Shown piece by piece: positions 44,033-53,149 of a DNA stretch of 64,000 nt. Source of the stretch: Planococcus donghaensis MPA1U2 (GTDB lineage Bacteria > Bacillota > Bacilli > Bacillales_A > Planococcaceae); contig NZ_AEPB01000032.1 of assembly GCF_000189395.1 (NCBI RefSeq), forward strand, positions 186,001 through 250,000. Reading direction: 5' to 3'. Position numbers and translations under genes: made by a program. The notes beneath the pieces were generated by a model, which was not told where the DNA came from, searched no databases, and saw nothing but the letters and a program-made list of their open reading frames with translations. How positions within the stretch are numbered: the stretch's first letter is position 1; every line of letters starts with the position of its first letter.

Positions 44033-44869
44033 ATGTTAATCTTACAGACGGTAAACGAGCTGAAAGAATGGGTTCGTGATACCAAAAGAGCTGACAAGAC
44101 AATTGGTCTTGTGCCAACTATGGGATTTTTGCATGAAGGCCATCTTTCGCTAGTAGAAAAAGCAAAAGTGGAAAACGACAAAGTGGTCATGAGCATTTTT
44201 GTGAATCCCGCTCAATTTGGACCGAACGAAGATTTTGATCGATACCCAAGAAATTTAAAACGAGACCAAGAGCTTGCCGAAGGAGCCGGTACTGACGTTA
44301 TTTTTGCGCCAAGCGTTGAAGAAATGTATCCGCGTGAAAGCCAAATTCAACTATCGGCAGGCGCTCAGGCAGATGTACTATGTGGCGCAAAAAGACCCGG
44401 ACATTTTGATGGCGTCTTAAAAGTAGTGACGAAATTGTTTCATTTAGTTGAGGCGGATTTAGCTTATTTTGGCCAGAAAGATGCACAACAATTGGCGATT
44501 ATTGAATCGTTAGTGGAAGATTATAATTTTCCAATGGCTATACGAAGAGGCGAAACCGTCCGTGAAGCTGACGGACTTGCGAAAAGTTCTCGGAATGTTT
44601 ACTTGAGTGATGCTGAGCGAAAAGAAGCACCTCATTTAAGAAAAGCATTAGAAATGGGGAAAGAGCGGGTTTTGCAAGGTCAAGATCCGATTGAACCCAT
44701 GACTGCGTATTTAACTAAACATACATCTGGAATTATCGATTATATTGAATTACTGGATTATCCAACGTTAACAACTACTATTCAACAAGATGCTATTTTG
44801 GCGTTAGCCGTGAAGTTTGAAAAAGCACGTTTAATCGATAATATTATATTTAATCCAAAGGGGAACTGA
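44033..44869 (+). CDS. panC: Pantothenate synthetase
   Basis: This 278-residue enzyme condenses pantoate with beta-alanine using ATP. It has the class I nucleotidyl-transferase HIGH-like motif GLVPTMGFLHEGHLSLVEKA, FVNPAQFGPNEDF, YFGQKDAQQLAI and the KMSKS-like GLAKSSRNVYLS. The start ATG follows GAGAGGAGAG. panD follows after three bases. panB, normally first in this operon, is absent, so pantoate must come from a gene elsewhere. Confidence 0.96.
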   Translation: MLILQTVNELKEWVRDTKRADKTIGLVPTMGFLHEGHLSLVEKAKVENDKVVMSIFVNPAQFGPNEDFDRYPRNLKRDQELAEGAGTDVIFAPSVEEMYPRESQIQLSAGAQADVLCGAKRPGHFDGVLKVVTKLFHLVEADLAYFGQKDAQQLAIIESLVEDYNFPMAIRRGETVREADGLAKSSRNVYLSDAERKEAPHLRKALEMGKERVLQGQDPIEPMTAYLTKHTSGIIDYIELLDYPTLTTTIQQDAILALAVKFEKARLIDNIIFNPKGN

Positions 44870-44872
44870 CTC

Positions 44873-45256
44873 ATGCTTAGAATGATGTTAAATTCAAAAA
44901 TCCATCGCGCAACTGTAACAGAAGCGGATTTAAATTATGTAGGAAGCATTACCATTGATCAAGATTTGCTAGATGCAGTTGGCATGTTGCCAAATGAAAA
45001 AGTTCATATTGTTAATAACAACAACGGTGCACGTTTTGAAACGTACATTATTGCAGGAGAACGCGGAAGTGGCGTTATTTGTGTGAACGGCGCAGCAGCA
45101 CGTTTAGTGCAACGAGGAGATATCGTGATTATTTTATCTTATGCGTATGTTATGAATGAAAACGCACGTGATCACAAACCAACCGTGGCTATTATGGATG
45201 CTGAAAATCAAATTAAAGAAATTCTTCATTACGAACCTGAAGCAACCGTGATGTAA
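44873..45256 (+). CDS. panD: Aspartate 1-decarboxylase proenzyme
   Basis: This 127-residue pyruvoyl enzyme makes beta-alanine from aspartate. The self-cleavage site is the Gly24-Ser25 bond in [13 protein letters not shown], which creates the pyruvoyl group. [39 protein letters not shown] and [10 protein letters not shown] are conserved. It feeds PanC directly, and a terminator closes the operon. Confidence 0.97.
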   Translation: MLRMMLNSKIHRATVTEADLNYVGSITIDQDLLDAVGMLPNEKVHIVNNNNGARFETYIIAGERGSGVICVNGAAARLVQRGDIVIILSYAYVMNENARDHKPTVAIMDAENQIKEILHYEPEATVM

Positions 45257-45261
45257 GCAAG

Positions 45262-45287
45262 CAGCTCCCAAAAAAGGGGGCTGTTTT
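45262..45287 (+). terminator. Terminator after panCD
   Basis: CAGCTCCC and GGGGGCTG pair (one G-U) around an A-rich loop, then TTTTC. Confidence 0.75.
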
Positions 45288-45351
45288 CATTTGTGGAACA
45301 GAACAAAAAGAAGATTGAATTTTCATCTTGAAAGCGGAAAGCGACAGGATA

Positions 45352-45360
45352 TGTTACAAT
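45352..45360 (+). promoter_or_regulatory. Extended -10 promoter for dinG
   Basis: TGTTACAAT (TGn plus TACAAT) is 35 bases before the dinG start. TTGAAA lies upstream at 21 bases, too far for a standard -35. Confidence 0.45.
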
Positions 45361-45395
45361 TTTTTTAGGCAATCACCTAAGAAAGAGGGGCTAAG

Positions 45396-48158
45396 ATGAA
45401 TACGCAAAAGTATGTCGTTGTCGATATTGAAACAACGGGCCATTCCCCTGCAAAAGGTGACCGGATTATTCAACTCGCGATGGTAACGATCGAAAACGGT
45501 GAGATCACCGATACATATACAGAATTTATAAACCCGGGTCGTACAATCCCGTTGTTTATACAAGATTTGACGAATATTACGGATGCAGATGTTGCAGAGG
45601 CTAAGGCGTTTGAGCATTATGCTCAAACGGTTTATGAAAAAATGCAAGATGCTATTTTTGTAGCGCATAACACTAATTTTGATTTACCTTTCTTGCAAGC
45701 CGAGTTAAAACGCAGCGGTTTGCCGAAATGGCAAGGACTGACGATGGACACAGTCGAACTAGTTCGGTTAATGTATCCTACAGCATTTAGCTTTAAATTA
45801 CAGGACATTACTTCTGAGCTCGGCATCCCGCTAGAAAGTGCGCACCGTGCAGATGATGATGCAATGGCAACAGCTCTTTTATTTTTACGGGCTAAAGAGG
45901 ATTTAGCCTCTTTGCCTTACGCGACTTTAGCATTTCTACACAAACGATCTTTTCAATTGAAATCCGATTTATCTCGCTTATTCTTTGAATTGACACAGAA
46001 AAAAAGAAACGCTCAAGCTGATGATTTTGATAGGTTTCAAGGAATTCCATTAAAGCCAAGGCGCTTATTTGAAAAAGGATCAAACCCCCAGCAATCCTAT
46101 TCGCGCGACTGGCGTGAGGGATTAGAAAAAGTTTTTCCGAACTTCGAGAAAAGGCCGAGTCAGTACGATATGATGATGTCGATTGAAGAAGCATTAACTC
46201 AGAAAAAAGAATTGGTGATTGAAGCATCTACCGGTATGGGAAAAACGATTGGCTATTTATTGCCGGCAGTTAACTTTGCACTTGATACTGGAAAACAAGT
46301 ATTAATCAGTACGTATACGACACATCTACAAGATCAACTTGTCTTAAAAGAAGGAAAAATGGTTGAGGAATTTATTGGTACACCGGTGCGGATTTCACTG
46401 ATTAAAGGGGTATCTCATTACATTGACTTGGCTAGATTTGTTGAATTGGTGCAAGGGGATGATGAATCCTATGATGAAACGTTTACAATTATGCAAGTGT
46501 TAGTTTGGCTAACCGCTACTGAAACTGGTGATTTAAACGAAATCAATGCCTCAAGTGGTGGTCAGTTTGTTCTTGATAAAATACGGCGCTCCCATATACG
46601 GAAATTAGGCAAACAAGAAAAACAAGCAGACTTTTATGAATTTGCACTAAAGCAAGCACAACAAGCACATGTAATTGTCACGAATCACGCCTTTTTACTC
46701 AATCAACATTTAAGTAAAAAATCGATTTTGACTAACGTTGATGCTTATATATGGGACGAAGCGCACCAAGTCGTTCAAGCAGCAGTTTCTCAACATGAAA
46801 AAACATTTGTTTATACACAATGGAAATATATTTTCGGTCAAATTGGCAGTTTAGATGAACAACAATTAGCTGCTTCCTTATTTGAGACGGCAAAACGTAC
46901 TGGTTTTTCAACTGTTCCTGAAATGATGAAGTTAGAATCCTTGTTTTTAAAATTCACAGCTCTTTTTGATGAAGTTTCGAGCATAGTAGCAACCGAATTT
47001 GCAACAAAGTTTGCAGCAAGTCGTCATAAAAAGAATTCGGCGCTCTTGAGTGAACTATCACTCGAAGATAGCCGTTTTACTCAGATGCTGTATTACTTAA
47101 ACGAATGGATCGACTTGTCACAGCTTATATTGCAAAAAGCTGAACGACTAACGGAAAAAACCATCAAAGATCAGTTGACGATAGCCGATTGGCGTTATTG
47201 GACAGAGGAAATGATGGTGAAAGCAGTAGAATTTAGTGAAATATTTGTCTTTCCATTAGCAGGAGAAGTTAGTTGGATTGATGGAGATATGAGAAGTTTG
47301 CCAACAAGCCTGTCTTTATACAAACGTCCATTTGCTGTAGCCTCTTTAGTAGATAAAGTAATGGCTTCAGCGCGACAAGATAAAGCAATTATTTGGTTAT
47401 CTGGTACGATGACAGTTCCCGCGAACGAACGATTTATCGTCAATCAAATTGGCATACCCAACCATGTTCCTATTAAAAAGTTTGAGCCACCAAAAGACTT
47501 TTATCGTGGAGCTCATGTTTATATAGTAGAAGATATGCCGGATATTCAAAGTGTTTCTCAACATGAATACATTGAGTCCGTGGCAGATGCTGTTATCCAA
47601 ACAGTCCTTGTGACAGAAGGTCGTTGTTTTGTGCTGTTTACGTCACAAGATATGCTACGGAAAACGGTGGATTTGATCCAGGATACAGGTTTGCTCGATG
47701 AGTATATGTTGTTTGCGCAAGGCATTTCGTCAGGAAGCCGGATGAAGTTATTGAAATCTTTTCAGCGTTTTCAAAAGTCCGTGCTTTTTGGAACAAATAG
47801 CTTTTGGGAAGGTGTAGACGTACCGGGAGATGCACTTCGTGCAGTGGTCGTGGTACGTTTGCCATTCACTTCACCAGAAGAACCTATCTTCAAAGCGCGT
47901 TCAGAAGTTATTATGCGTGAAGGCGTCAATCCGTTTTTACAATATGCTTTACCTGAAGCAGTACTTCGTTTGCGCCAAGGGTTTGGTCGGTTAATCCGTT
48001 CGAAAAACGATAAAGGTTTATTTATCGTGTTAGACCGAAGAATTGAGACGAAATCTTATGGGCGAGAATTTATAAGTGCATTGCCAGAAGTTAAAGTATC
48101 TAAAGTGTCTTTAGAAAAGATGGTAACCGATATTGAAGCTTGGTATAATAAGCAATGA
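45396..48158 (+). CDS. dinG: DinG, exonuclease-helicase fusion
   Basis: This 920-residue protein has an N-terminal DEDDh 3'-5' exonuclease domain (about 1-165: VVDIETTGHSPAKGDR, HNTNFDLPFLQ, HRADDDAMATA) joined to a superfamily 2 XPD/DinG-type helicase (Walker A EASTGMGKTIGYLLPA, DEAH in IWDEAHQVVQ, and motif VI LRQGFGRLIRSKND). The iron-sulphur cysteine cluster of E. coli DinG is not evident, as in other Gram-positive DinG proteins, which act mainly as nucleases. The ribosome site is AAGAGGGG. No SOS box was recognised upstream. Confidence 0.94.
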   Translation: MNTQKYVVVDIETTGHSPAKGDRIIQLAMVTIENGEITDTYTEFINPGRTIPLFIQDLTNITDADVAEAKAFEHYAQTVYEKMQDAIFVAHNTNFDLPFLQAELKRSGLPKWQGLTMDTVELVRLMYPTAFSFKLQDITSELGIPLESAHRADDDAMATALLFLRAKEDLASLPYATLAFLHKRSFQLKSDLSRLFFELTQKKRNAQADDFDRFQGIPLKPRRLFEKGSNPQQSYSRDWREGLEKVFPNFEKRPSQYDMMMSIEEALTQKKELVIEASTGMGKTIGYLLPAVNFALDTGKQVLISTYTTHLQDQLVLKEGKMVEEFIGTPVRISLIKGVSHYIDLARFVELVQGDDESYDETFTIMQVLVWLTATETGDLNEINASSGGQFVLDKIRRSHIRKLGKQEKQADFYEFALKQAQQAHVIVTNHAFLLNQHLSKKSILTNVDAYIWDEAHQVVQAAVSQHEKTFVYTQWKYIFGQIGSLDEQQLAASLFETAKRTGFSTVPEMMKLESLFLKFTALFDEVSSIVATEFATKFAASRHKKNSALLSELSLEDSRFTQMLYYLNEWIDLSQLILQKAERLTEKTIKDQLTIADWRYWTEEMMVKAVEFSEIFVFPLAGEVSWIDGDMRSLPTSLSLYKRPFAVASLVDKVMASARQDKAIIWLSGTMTVPANERFIVNQIGIPNHVPIKKFEPPKDFYRGAHVYIVEDMPDIQSVSQHEYIESVADAVIQTVLVTEGRCFVLFTSQDMLRKTVDLIQDTGLLDEYMLFAQGISSGSRMKLLKSFQRFQKSVLFGTNSFWEGVDVPGDALRAVVVVRLPFTSPEEPIFKARSEVIMREGVNPFLQYALPEAVLRLRQGFGRLIRSKNDKGLFIVLDRRIETKSYGREFISALPEVKVSKVSLEKMVTDIEAWYNKQ

Positions 48159-48181
48159 TATAACGAAAGGAAGGCGTAAGC

Positions 48182-48352
48182 ATGGAATCGAAAATTGAAG
48201 TGATCTCAACAGTAGAACTTAAGTATCAAACAGATTTATATAAAGTAGTAGACGCCTTAAATCGCACATTAAAAGATAGAAATTTAATGTTCGGACTAGC
48301 GCTTGATAAAGAAAATGCTGAAAAAGCGATTTTCACAATATATAAAACATAG
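48182..48352 (+). CDS. ypmA: YpmA-like small protein (DUF4264)
   Basis: This 56-residue protein begins MESKIEVISTVELKYQTDLY and ends EKAIFTIYKT. It starts at an ATG after GAAAGGAAGG and lies between dinG and tseB, where B. subtilis has ypmA of the same length. It is a compact alpha/beta-like small protein with no transmembrane segment. The function is unknown. The ribosome site, length and position make it a real gene despite its size. Confidence 0.85.
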   Translation: MESKIEVISTVELKYQTDLYKVVDALNRTLKDRNLMFGLALDKENAEKAIFTIYKT

Positions 48353-48360
48353 GTGATTAC

Positions 48361-48837
48361 ATGAGACAATGGATTACATTTATACTTGGATTTCTGTCTT
48401 TTTTAGCAGTAACCATAATCATCTTAGTTTTGTTTTTGGGCAATAAACCGTATTCCGATACAGAAGAACGTGCAATTGACCGCGCTAAAAGTGAGCAGTT
48501 AATTGAAGAGGTAGAGCGGGCATATGTATATACAAATGTTAAAGCTTCTGTCACAGTTCTTGGAACAAATGACAAAGGTGAGTTAATGGCTGTATTTGTT
48601 CCAGAAGGTGACGACAAGATGCAAACACTTTATTTAACAGATAAAATTACAGCTCAACAAGCACGTGAACTGGTTCTTAATGAAATGGACGTCAAGAAAA
48701 TACTGCATACAAAACTTGGTATGGAAAGTGAAGAGCCAGTATGGGAAATTGCTTTTGTTGATGAAAAAGACACATTAAATTATGTTTATTTATCAGCGGA
48801 CGATGGACAATGGCGTAAACGCATATTGAATTTGTGA
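48361..48837 (+). CDS. tseB: TseB (YpmB), cell-wall elongation regulator
   Basis: This 158-residue protein has a single N-terminal transmembrane helix (WITFILGFLSFLAVTIIILV) and an extracytoplasmic domain of the DUF5590/PepSY-like kind (about 38-158). In B. subtilis YpmB/TseB modulates the elongation transpeptidase PBP2A. It starts at an ATG eight bases after the ypmA stop. The ribosome site TAGGTG overlaps that stop. The assignment is by layout and position; sequence support is moderate. Confidence 0.85.
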   Translation: MRQWITFILGFLSFLAVTIIILVLFLGNKPYSDTEERAIDRAKSEQLIEEVERAYVYTNVKASVTVLGTNDKGELMAVFVPEGDDKMQTLYLTDKITAQQARELVLNEMDVKKILHTKLGMESEEPVWEIAFVDEKDTLNYVYLSADDGQWRKRILNL

Positions 48838-48852
48838 AAGGGCGGAAAAAAT

Positions 48853-50043
48853 TTGATTAACTTAGCGAATCGTGTACAAACGTTAACACCTTCAACAACA
48901 TTAGCAATCACTGCCAAAGCAAACGAATTAAAAGCTCAAGGAGTCGATGTGATCGGTCTTGGAGCAGGTGAGCCTGATTACAATACACCTGAAAATATTC
49001 TTGAAGCTGCTTACCAATCTATGAAAGATGGTAAAACAAAATACACACCAGCTGGAGGACTTCCAGCGTTAAAAGAAGCCATTATCAATAAATTGCAAAG
49101 AGACCAAGGGTTGAGTTATTCACCAAAAGAAGTAATGGTCGGGATTGGCGCAAAACATGTACTTTATACATTATTCCAAGTGTTGCTAAACGAAGGTGAC
49201 GAAGTAATTATCCCGATTCCATATTGGGTAAGTTATCCTGAACAAGTGAAATTAGCACAAGGTGTACCTGTATACATAGAAGCAACAGCCAGTCAGGAGT
49301 ACAAAATATCTCCTCTCCAATTAAGAGAAGCTATTACAGACCGGACAAAAGCAGTAATTCTAAATACACCGAGTAACCCGACAGGCATGATTTACTCAAA
49401 AGAAGAATTAGAAGCGTTAGCAGAGGTTTGCCGCGAATTCGATATTTTGATTGTGTCTGATGAAATTTATGAAAAGCTGATTTATGGAGATGTTAAACAT
49501 ACTTCTGTTGCTACTCTTTCGGAAGATGCTAAAAAACGCACGATTTTAATCAATGGTGTATCAAAATCGCATTCAATGACCGGATGGCGCATTGGATACG
49601 CAGCAGCTGATGCTAGCTTGATTAAAGCAATGACGGATTTAGCAAGTCATTCTACTTCAAACCCTATGACAACCTCACAATATGCAGCAATTGAAGCATA
49701 TAACGGGCCACAAGATGCTGTTGAAGAAATGCGTCAAGCATTTGAAGAGCGTTTGAATGTTATTTTCCCGAAACTACAAGCCATTCCTGGCTTTACAGTC
49801 ATTCGTCCACAAGGCGCATTTTATTTACTGCCAGATGTTTCAGAAGCAGCAGCAAAAACAGGATACGGATCAGTTGATGATTTTGTAACAGCGTTGCTAA
49901 CAGAAGCAAATGTAGCCGTCATTCCCGGATCTGGATTTGGCGCAAATTCAACGATTCGTTTGTCATACGCAACATCGCTTGAAACGTTGACAGAAGCTGT
50001 AGAACGAATTCATCAGTTCGTAACATCGAAATGGAAAGACTAA
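48853..50043 (+). CDS. aspB: Aspartate aminotransferase (class I PLP)
   Basis: This 396-residue PLP enzyme interconverts aspartate and oxaloacetate with glutamate as partner. It has the N-terminal [26 protein letters not shown], the PLP lysine in [18 protein letters not shown], and [18 protein letters not shown] with the substrate arginine. It starts at a TTG behind GAAAGGGCGG. Directly followed by asnS, it supplies aspartate near the asparaginyl-tRNA step. Confidence 0.95.
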   Translation: MINLANRVQTLTPSTTLAITAKANELKAQGVDVIGLGAGEPDYNTPENILEAAYQSMKDGKTKYTPAGGLPALKEAIINKLQRDQGLSYSPKEVMVGIGAKHVLYTLFQVLLNEGDEVIIPIPYWVSYPEQVKLAQGVPVYIEATASQEYKISPLQLREAITDRTKAVILNTPSNPTGMIYSKEELEALAEVCREFDILIVSDEIYEKLIYGDVKHTSVATLSEDAKKRTILINGVSKSHSMTGWRIGYAAADASLIKAMTDLASHSTSNPMTTSQYAAIEAYNGPQDAVEEMRQAFEERLNVIFPKLQAIPGFTVIRPQGAFYLLPDVSEAAAKTGYGSVDDFVTALLTEANVAVIPGSGFGANSTIRLSYATSLETLTEAVERIHQFVTSKWKD

Positions 50044-50074
50044 GACCACATTATTCTTTGGAGGCTATTGTTTG

Positions 50075-51370
50075 ATGAAAAAAATTACCATTGCCGAAAT
50101 GGCTAAACATAACGGAGAAACAATTAAACTAGGCGCTTGGATCGCAAACAAACGGTCAAGCGGTAAAATCGCATTCTTGCAACTGCGTGATGGTTCAGGA
50201 TTTGTACAAGGTGTTGTAGTAAAAGCTGAAGTAGGTGACGACTTATTCGCTACAGCTAAAGGGTTAACACAAGAAACATCGGTTTATGTGACAGGCGAAG
50301 TAAAAGAAGACGAACGCTCTGCTTTTGGTTATGAGTTAGCTGTTACCGGCATCGAAGTCATCCATGAAGCAAAAGATTTCCCAATCACACCGAAAGAACA
50401 CGGTACAGAATTCCTTATGGATAACCGTCATTTATGGCTACGTTCGCGTAAGCAACACGCCATTATGAAAATCCGAAACGAAATTATTCGTTCAACATAT
50501 GAATTTTTCAATGACAACGGTTTTGTCAAAGTAGATCCGCCAATTTTGACGGGATCTTCTCCAGAAGGAACTTCTGAATTATTCGCGACAAAATACTTTG
50601 ATGAAGATGCATATTTATCTCAATCGGGTCAATTGTATATGGAAGCAGCAGCGATGGCTCTTGGAAAAGTATTTTCGTTTGGTCCAACATTCCGTGCAGA
50701 AAAATCTAAAACGCGTCGCCACTTAATCGAGTTTTGGATGATTGAGCCAGAAATGGCATTTATCGAGCACGTGGAAAGTTTAGAAGTACAAGAACAATAT
50801 GTATCTTATATTGTGCAATCGGTATTGAAAAACTGTAAATTGGAATTGGAACGTCTTGATAGAGATGTATCGAAACTTGAAAAAATCAAAGCGCCATTCC
50901 CACGTGTTTCTTATGACGATGCAATTAAATGGTTAAACGATAACGGTTTTGATGATATTAAATGGGGCGAAGATTTTGGAGCGCCACATGAAACGGCATT
51001 AGCTGAAAGCTACGATATGCCGATATTCATCACGCATTACCCAATCGGGATTAAACCTTTTTATATGCAGCCGCACCCAGAACGTGACGATGTCGTATTA
51101 TGTGCAGATATGATCGCACCTGAAGGCTATGGAGAAATTATCGGTGGATCAGAACGGATTCACGATTATGAATTGATGAAACAACGCATTCAAGAACATA
51201 ATTTAGATGAAGATGCATATGCGTGGTATTTAGACTTAAGCAAGTATGGATCAGTTCCGCATTCTGGATTTGGTTTAGGTTTAGAGCGTACAGTTGCTTG
51301 GATTAGTGGTGTGGAACATATTAGAGAATCGATTCCATTCCCACGTCTATTAAATCGCTTATACCCATAA
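50075..51370 (+). CDS. asnS: Asparaginyl-tRNA synthetase
   Basis: This 431-residue class IIb synthetase has an OB-fold anticodon-binding domain (about 15-105) and a catalytic core with motif 2 [20 protein letters not shown] and motif 3 [31 protein letters not shown] is typical of AsnRS. No T-box leader fits in the 30-base gap after aspB, so the gene is presumably cotranscribed with aspB. ATG at 50075 (GGAGG ten bases before) is used rather than the preceding TTG. Confidence 0.95.
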   Translation: MKKITIAEMAKHNGETIKLGAWIANKRSSGKIAFLQLRDGSGFVQGVVVKAEVGDDLFATAKGLTQETSVYVTGEVKEDERSAFGYELAVTGIEVIHEAKDFPITPKEHGTEFLMDNRHLWLRSRKQHAIMKIRNEIIRSTYEFFNDNGFVKVDPPILTGSSPEGTSELFATKYFDEDAYLSQSGQLYMEAAAMALGKVFSFGPTFRAEKSKTRRHLIEFWMIEPEMAFIEHVESLEVQEQYVSYIVQSVLKNCKLELERLDRDVSKLEKIKAPFPRVSYDDAIKWLNDNGFDDIKWGEDFGAPHETALAESYDMPIFITHYPIGIKPFYMQPHPERDDVVLCADMIAPEGYGEIIGGSERIHDYELMKQRIQEHNLDEDAYAWYLDLSKYGSVPHSGFGLGLERTVAWISGVEHIRESIPFPRLLNRLYP

Positions 51371-51400
51371 AAAATGAATAATAGGAAAGGTGGTTGGGAT

Positions 51401-52102
51401 ATGAAACAACCTAATCGATTACAAACGTGGATTGAGCAGGGGAATGTTACCATTTCCCAGCTTTTTTTTCAGTTTTACAAAGAACTGAAGATAACAGACG
51501 AGGAAGCAATGCTGCTTATGCACATTCAAGCATTTCAACAAATTGGAAACCAGTTTCCGACACCTGATGAAATAGGTGCACGCATGATGACTTCTCAAAA
51601 AAGCGTCACAACCATGTTACAAAAACTGATGCAACAAGGCTATTTGTCGATTGAACAAACAACGGAACAAGATGTTTTGACAGAAGTTATTTCTTTACAA
51701 CCTTTATGGGATCGCTTGTTGGACTGCGTCTACAAAGAGCAACATGAGATAAAAGAAAATACACAAAAAGAGTTGGAAGGGGAAATCTTCCAATTGTTTG
51801 AACAAGAATTTGGACGTTTTTTATCTCCAATGGAAATCGAAACCATTTCGATGTGGATGGATCAAGATGGTCATACACCCGATGTCATTCGGATGGCACT
51901 CAAAGAAGCAGTTATTTCTCAAAAATTGAGTTTGCGCTATGTAGACCGCATCCTATTTGAATGGAAAAAGAAAAACATCAAAACCTCTACACAAGTCACC
52001 AAGCATGCAAGTTCGTTTAGAGAAAAAAATATTCGGATTCAGCCGACTGAAAATGCAGTGAAAAAAGTTCAATTTTATAATTGGTTGGAAGACCGTAATT
52101 AG
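51401..52102 (+). CDS. dnaD: DnaD, replication initiation and restart protein
   Basis: This 233-residue primosomal protein has an N-terminal winged-helix domain (about 1-100, with TPDEIGARMMTSQKSVTTML) and a C-terminal DnaD/DnaB_2 domain (about 130-200) with the YxxxIxxxW motif in RYVDRILFEWKKKNI. It loads with DnaB and DnaI to deliver the replicative helicase. The ATG at 51401 follows AGGAAAGGTGG; an upstream in-frame ATG at 51374 precedes that ribosome site and is unlikely. Confidence 0.93.
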   Translation: MKQPNRLQTWIEQGNVTISQLFFQFYKELKITDEEAMLLMHIQAFQQIGNQFPTPDEIGARMMTSQKSVTTMLQKLMQQGYLSIEQTTEQDVLTEVISLQPLWDRLLDCVYKEQHEIKENTQKELEGEIFQLFEQEFGRFLSPMEIETISMWMDQDGHTPDVIRMALKEAVISQKLSLRYVDRILFEWKKKNIKTSTQVTKHASSFREKNIRIQPTENAVKKVQFYNWLEDRN

Positions 52103-52114
52103 AAGGTGAAGTAG

Positions 52115-52795
52115 ATGATGTCGAAAAAAGAATGGTTGGCTTGTCTAGAAGAAATGGATCTTATGTTCCCGGATGCTCATTGTGAATTGGTTCACCGCAA
52201 CCCATTTGATTTATTAATTGCGACACTTTTATCTGCACAATGTACAGATAAACTCGTCAACCGTGTGACAGCCGATCTGTTCCAAAAATATCATAAACCA
52301 GAGGATTACGTGGCTGTATCGTTGGAAGAATTACAACAAGATATCCGCTCGATCGGCTTGTTTCGCAATAAGGCTAAAAACATTCAAGCGCTCAGTCAAA
52401 TCTTAATCGATGAACATAATAGTGTAGTGCCGGCTGATAGAGACTTACTAATGACGCTCCCTGGAGTCGGACGTAAAACCGCAAATGTGGTTGTGTCTGT
52501 TGCTTTTGGAATTCCAGCTTTAGCTGTAGATACGCATGTTGAGCGCGTGGCCAAGCGATTAGGGTTGAGTCGGTGGAAAGACAATCCACTTCAAGTAGAA
52601 GAAACGATTATGAAAAAAACCCCTGCAGATGATTGGTCGAAAACACATCATCAAATTATCTTTTTTGGGCGTTATCATTGCAAATCACAAAATCCAGGTT
52701 GCCATATTTGTCCGCTTTTTGATCGATGCCGAGAAGGGCAAAAACGTGAGAAAAAAGGATTGGTTAAACGTGAAACCATCACCGAAGTTAACTAA
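52115..52795 (+). CDS. nth: Endonuclease III
   Basis: This 226-residue DNA glycosylase/AP lyase acts on oxidised pyrimidines. It has a helix-hairpin-helix with the catalytic lysine, LPGVGRKTANVVVSVAFG, the catalytic Asp in VDTHVERVAKRLG, and a C-terminal [4Fe-4S] loop with four cysteines (HCKSQNPGCHICPLFDRC). It starts at ATG 52115 (or 52118) after AAGGTG. The next gene starts inside its 3' end. Confidence 0.95.
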   Translation: MMSKKEWLACLEEMDLMFPDAHCELVHRNPFDLLIATLLSAQCTDKLVNRVTADLFQKYHKPEDYVAVSLEELQQDIRSIGLFRNKAKNIQALSQILIDEHNSVVPADRDLLMTLPGVGRKTANVVVSVAFGIPALAVDTHVERVAKRLGLSRWKDNPLQVEETIMKKTPADDWSKTHHQIIFFGRYHCKSQNPGCHICPLFDRCREGQKREKKGLVKRETITEVN

Positions 52796-53108
52796 AGAGC
52801 AACTTGATCCCTATTTTTCGGAATGGGAATGCCTATCGGTGCAACTAGCTGACATACACAAACAGCGCAATAAAGCTGCTGCTAAACTTATCCAAGAGGG
52901 TCTAACAATCTACAAAAAACTTTTAGCACATTGCCGGAATGCATTGCAAGATAAAGCGTTTGAACCGTTAAACGGCACAGAGCGTTTATCGTTTATCGAA
53001 TCGTCTCCTGGTACTTATGCGGCATACCGTCAGTTAGCGGAATTATTTGTGGAGCTTAAGAAAATTATTGCGAGAAAACGAATTGAATTTAAACATTTAA
53101 ATGAATGA
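52746..53108 (+). CDS. ypoC: YpoC-like protein
   Basis: This small, probably helical, soluble protein of about 120 residues follows nth as ypoC does in B. subtilis, but is shorter than the roughly 160 residues I recall there. The frame is open much further upstream inside nth. The GTG at 52746 (GAAGGG eight bases before) is the best start, and a GTG at 52770 is an alternative. The function is unknown. It ends just before a terminator shared with ponA. Confidence 0.65.
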   Translation: MRKKDWLNVKPSPKLTKEQLDPYFSEWECLSVQLADIHKQRNKAAAKLIQEGLTIYKKLLAHCRNALQDKAFEPLNGTERLSFIESSPGTYAAYRQLAELFVELKKIIARKRIEFKHLNE

Positions 53109-53111
53109 TAG

Positions 53112-53144
53112 AAAAGCCCCGAATGCTCAGCATTCGGGGCTTTT
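53112..53144. terminator. Bidirectional terminator between ypoC and ponA
   Basis: AAAAGCCCCGAATGC and GCATTCGGGGCTTTT form a 15-bp perfect stem with loop TCA, between convergent genes. Confidence 0.92.
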
Positions 53145-53149
53145 GATGT

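Noticed and set aside
43821..44039. 72-codon frame across the panC leader
   Set aside because: It runs through the promoter, both hairpins and the terminator, has no ribosome site and resembles no leader peptide with meaningful codon repeats.
45300..45395. SOS (LexA/DinR) box ahead of dinG
   Set aside because: No GAAC-N4-GTTC-type sequence was found by eye despite the gene name.
50044..50074. Possible T-box leader before asnS
   Set aside because: The gap to aspB is only 31 bases, too short for a T-box, and no specifier or antiterminator sequence is visible.
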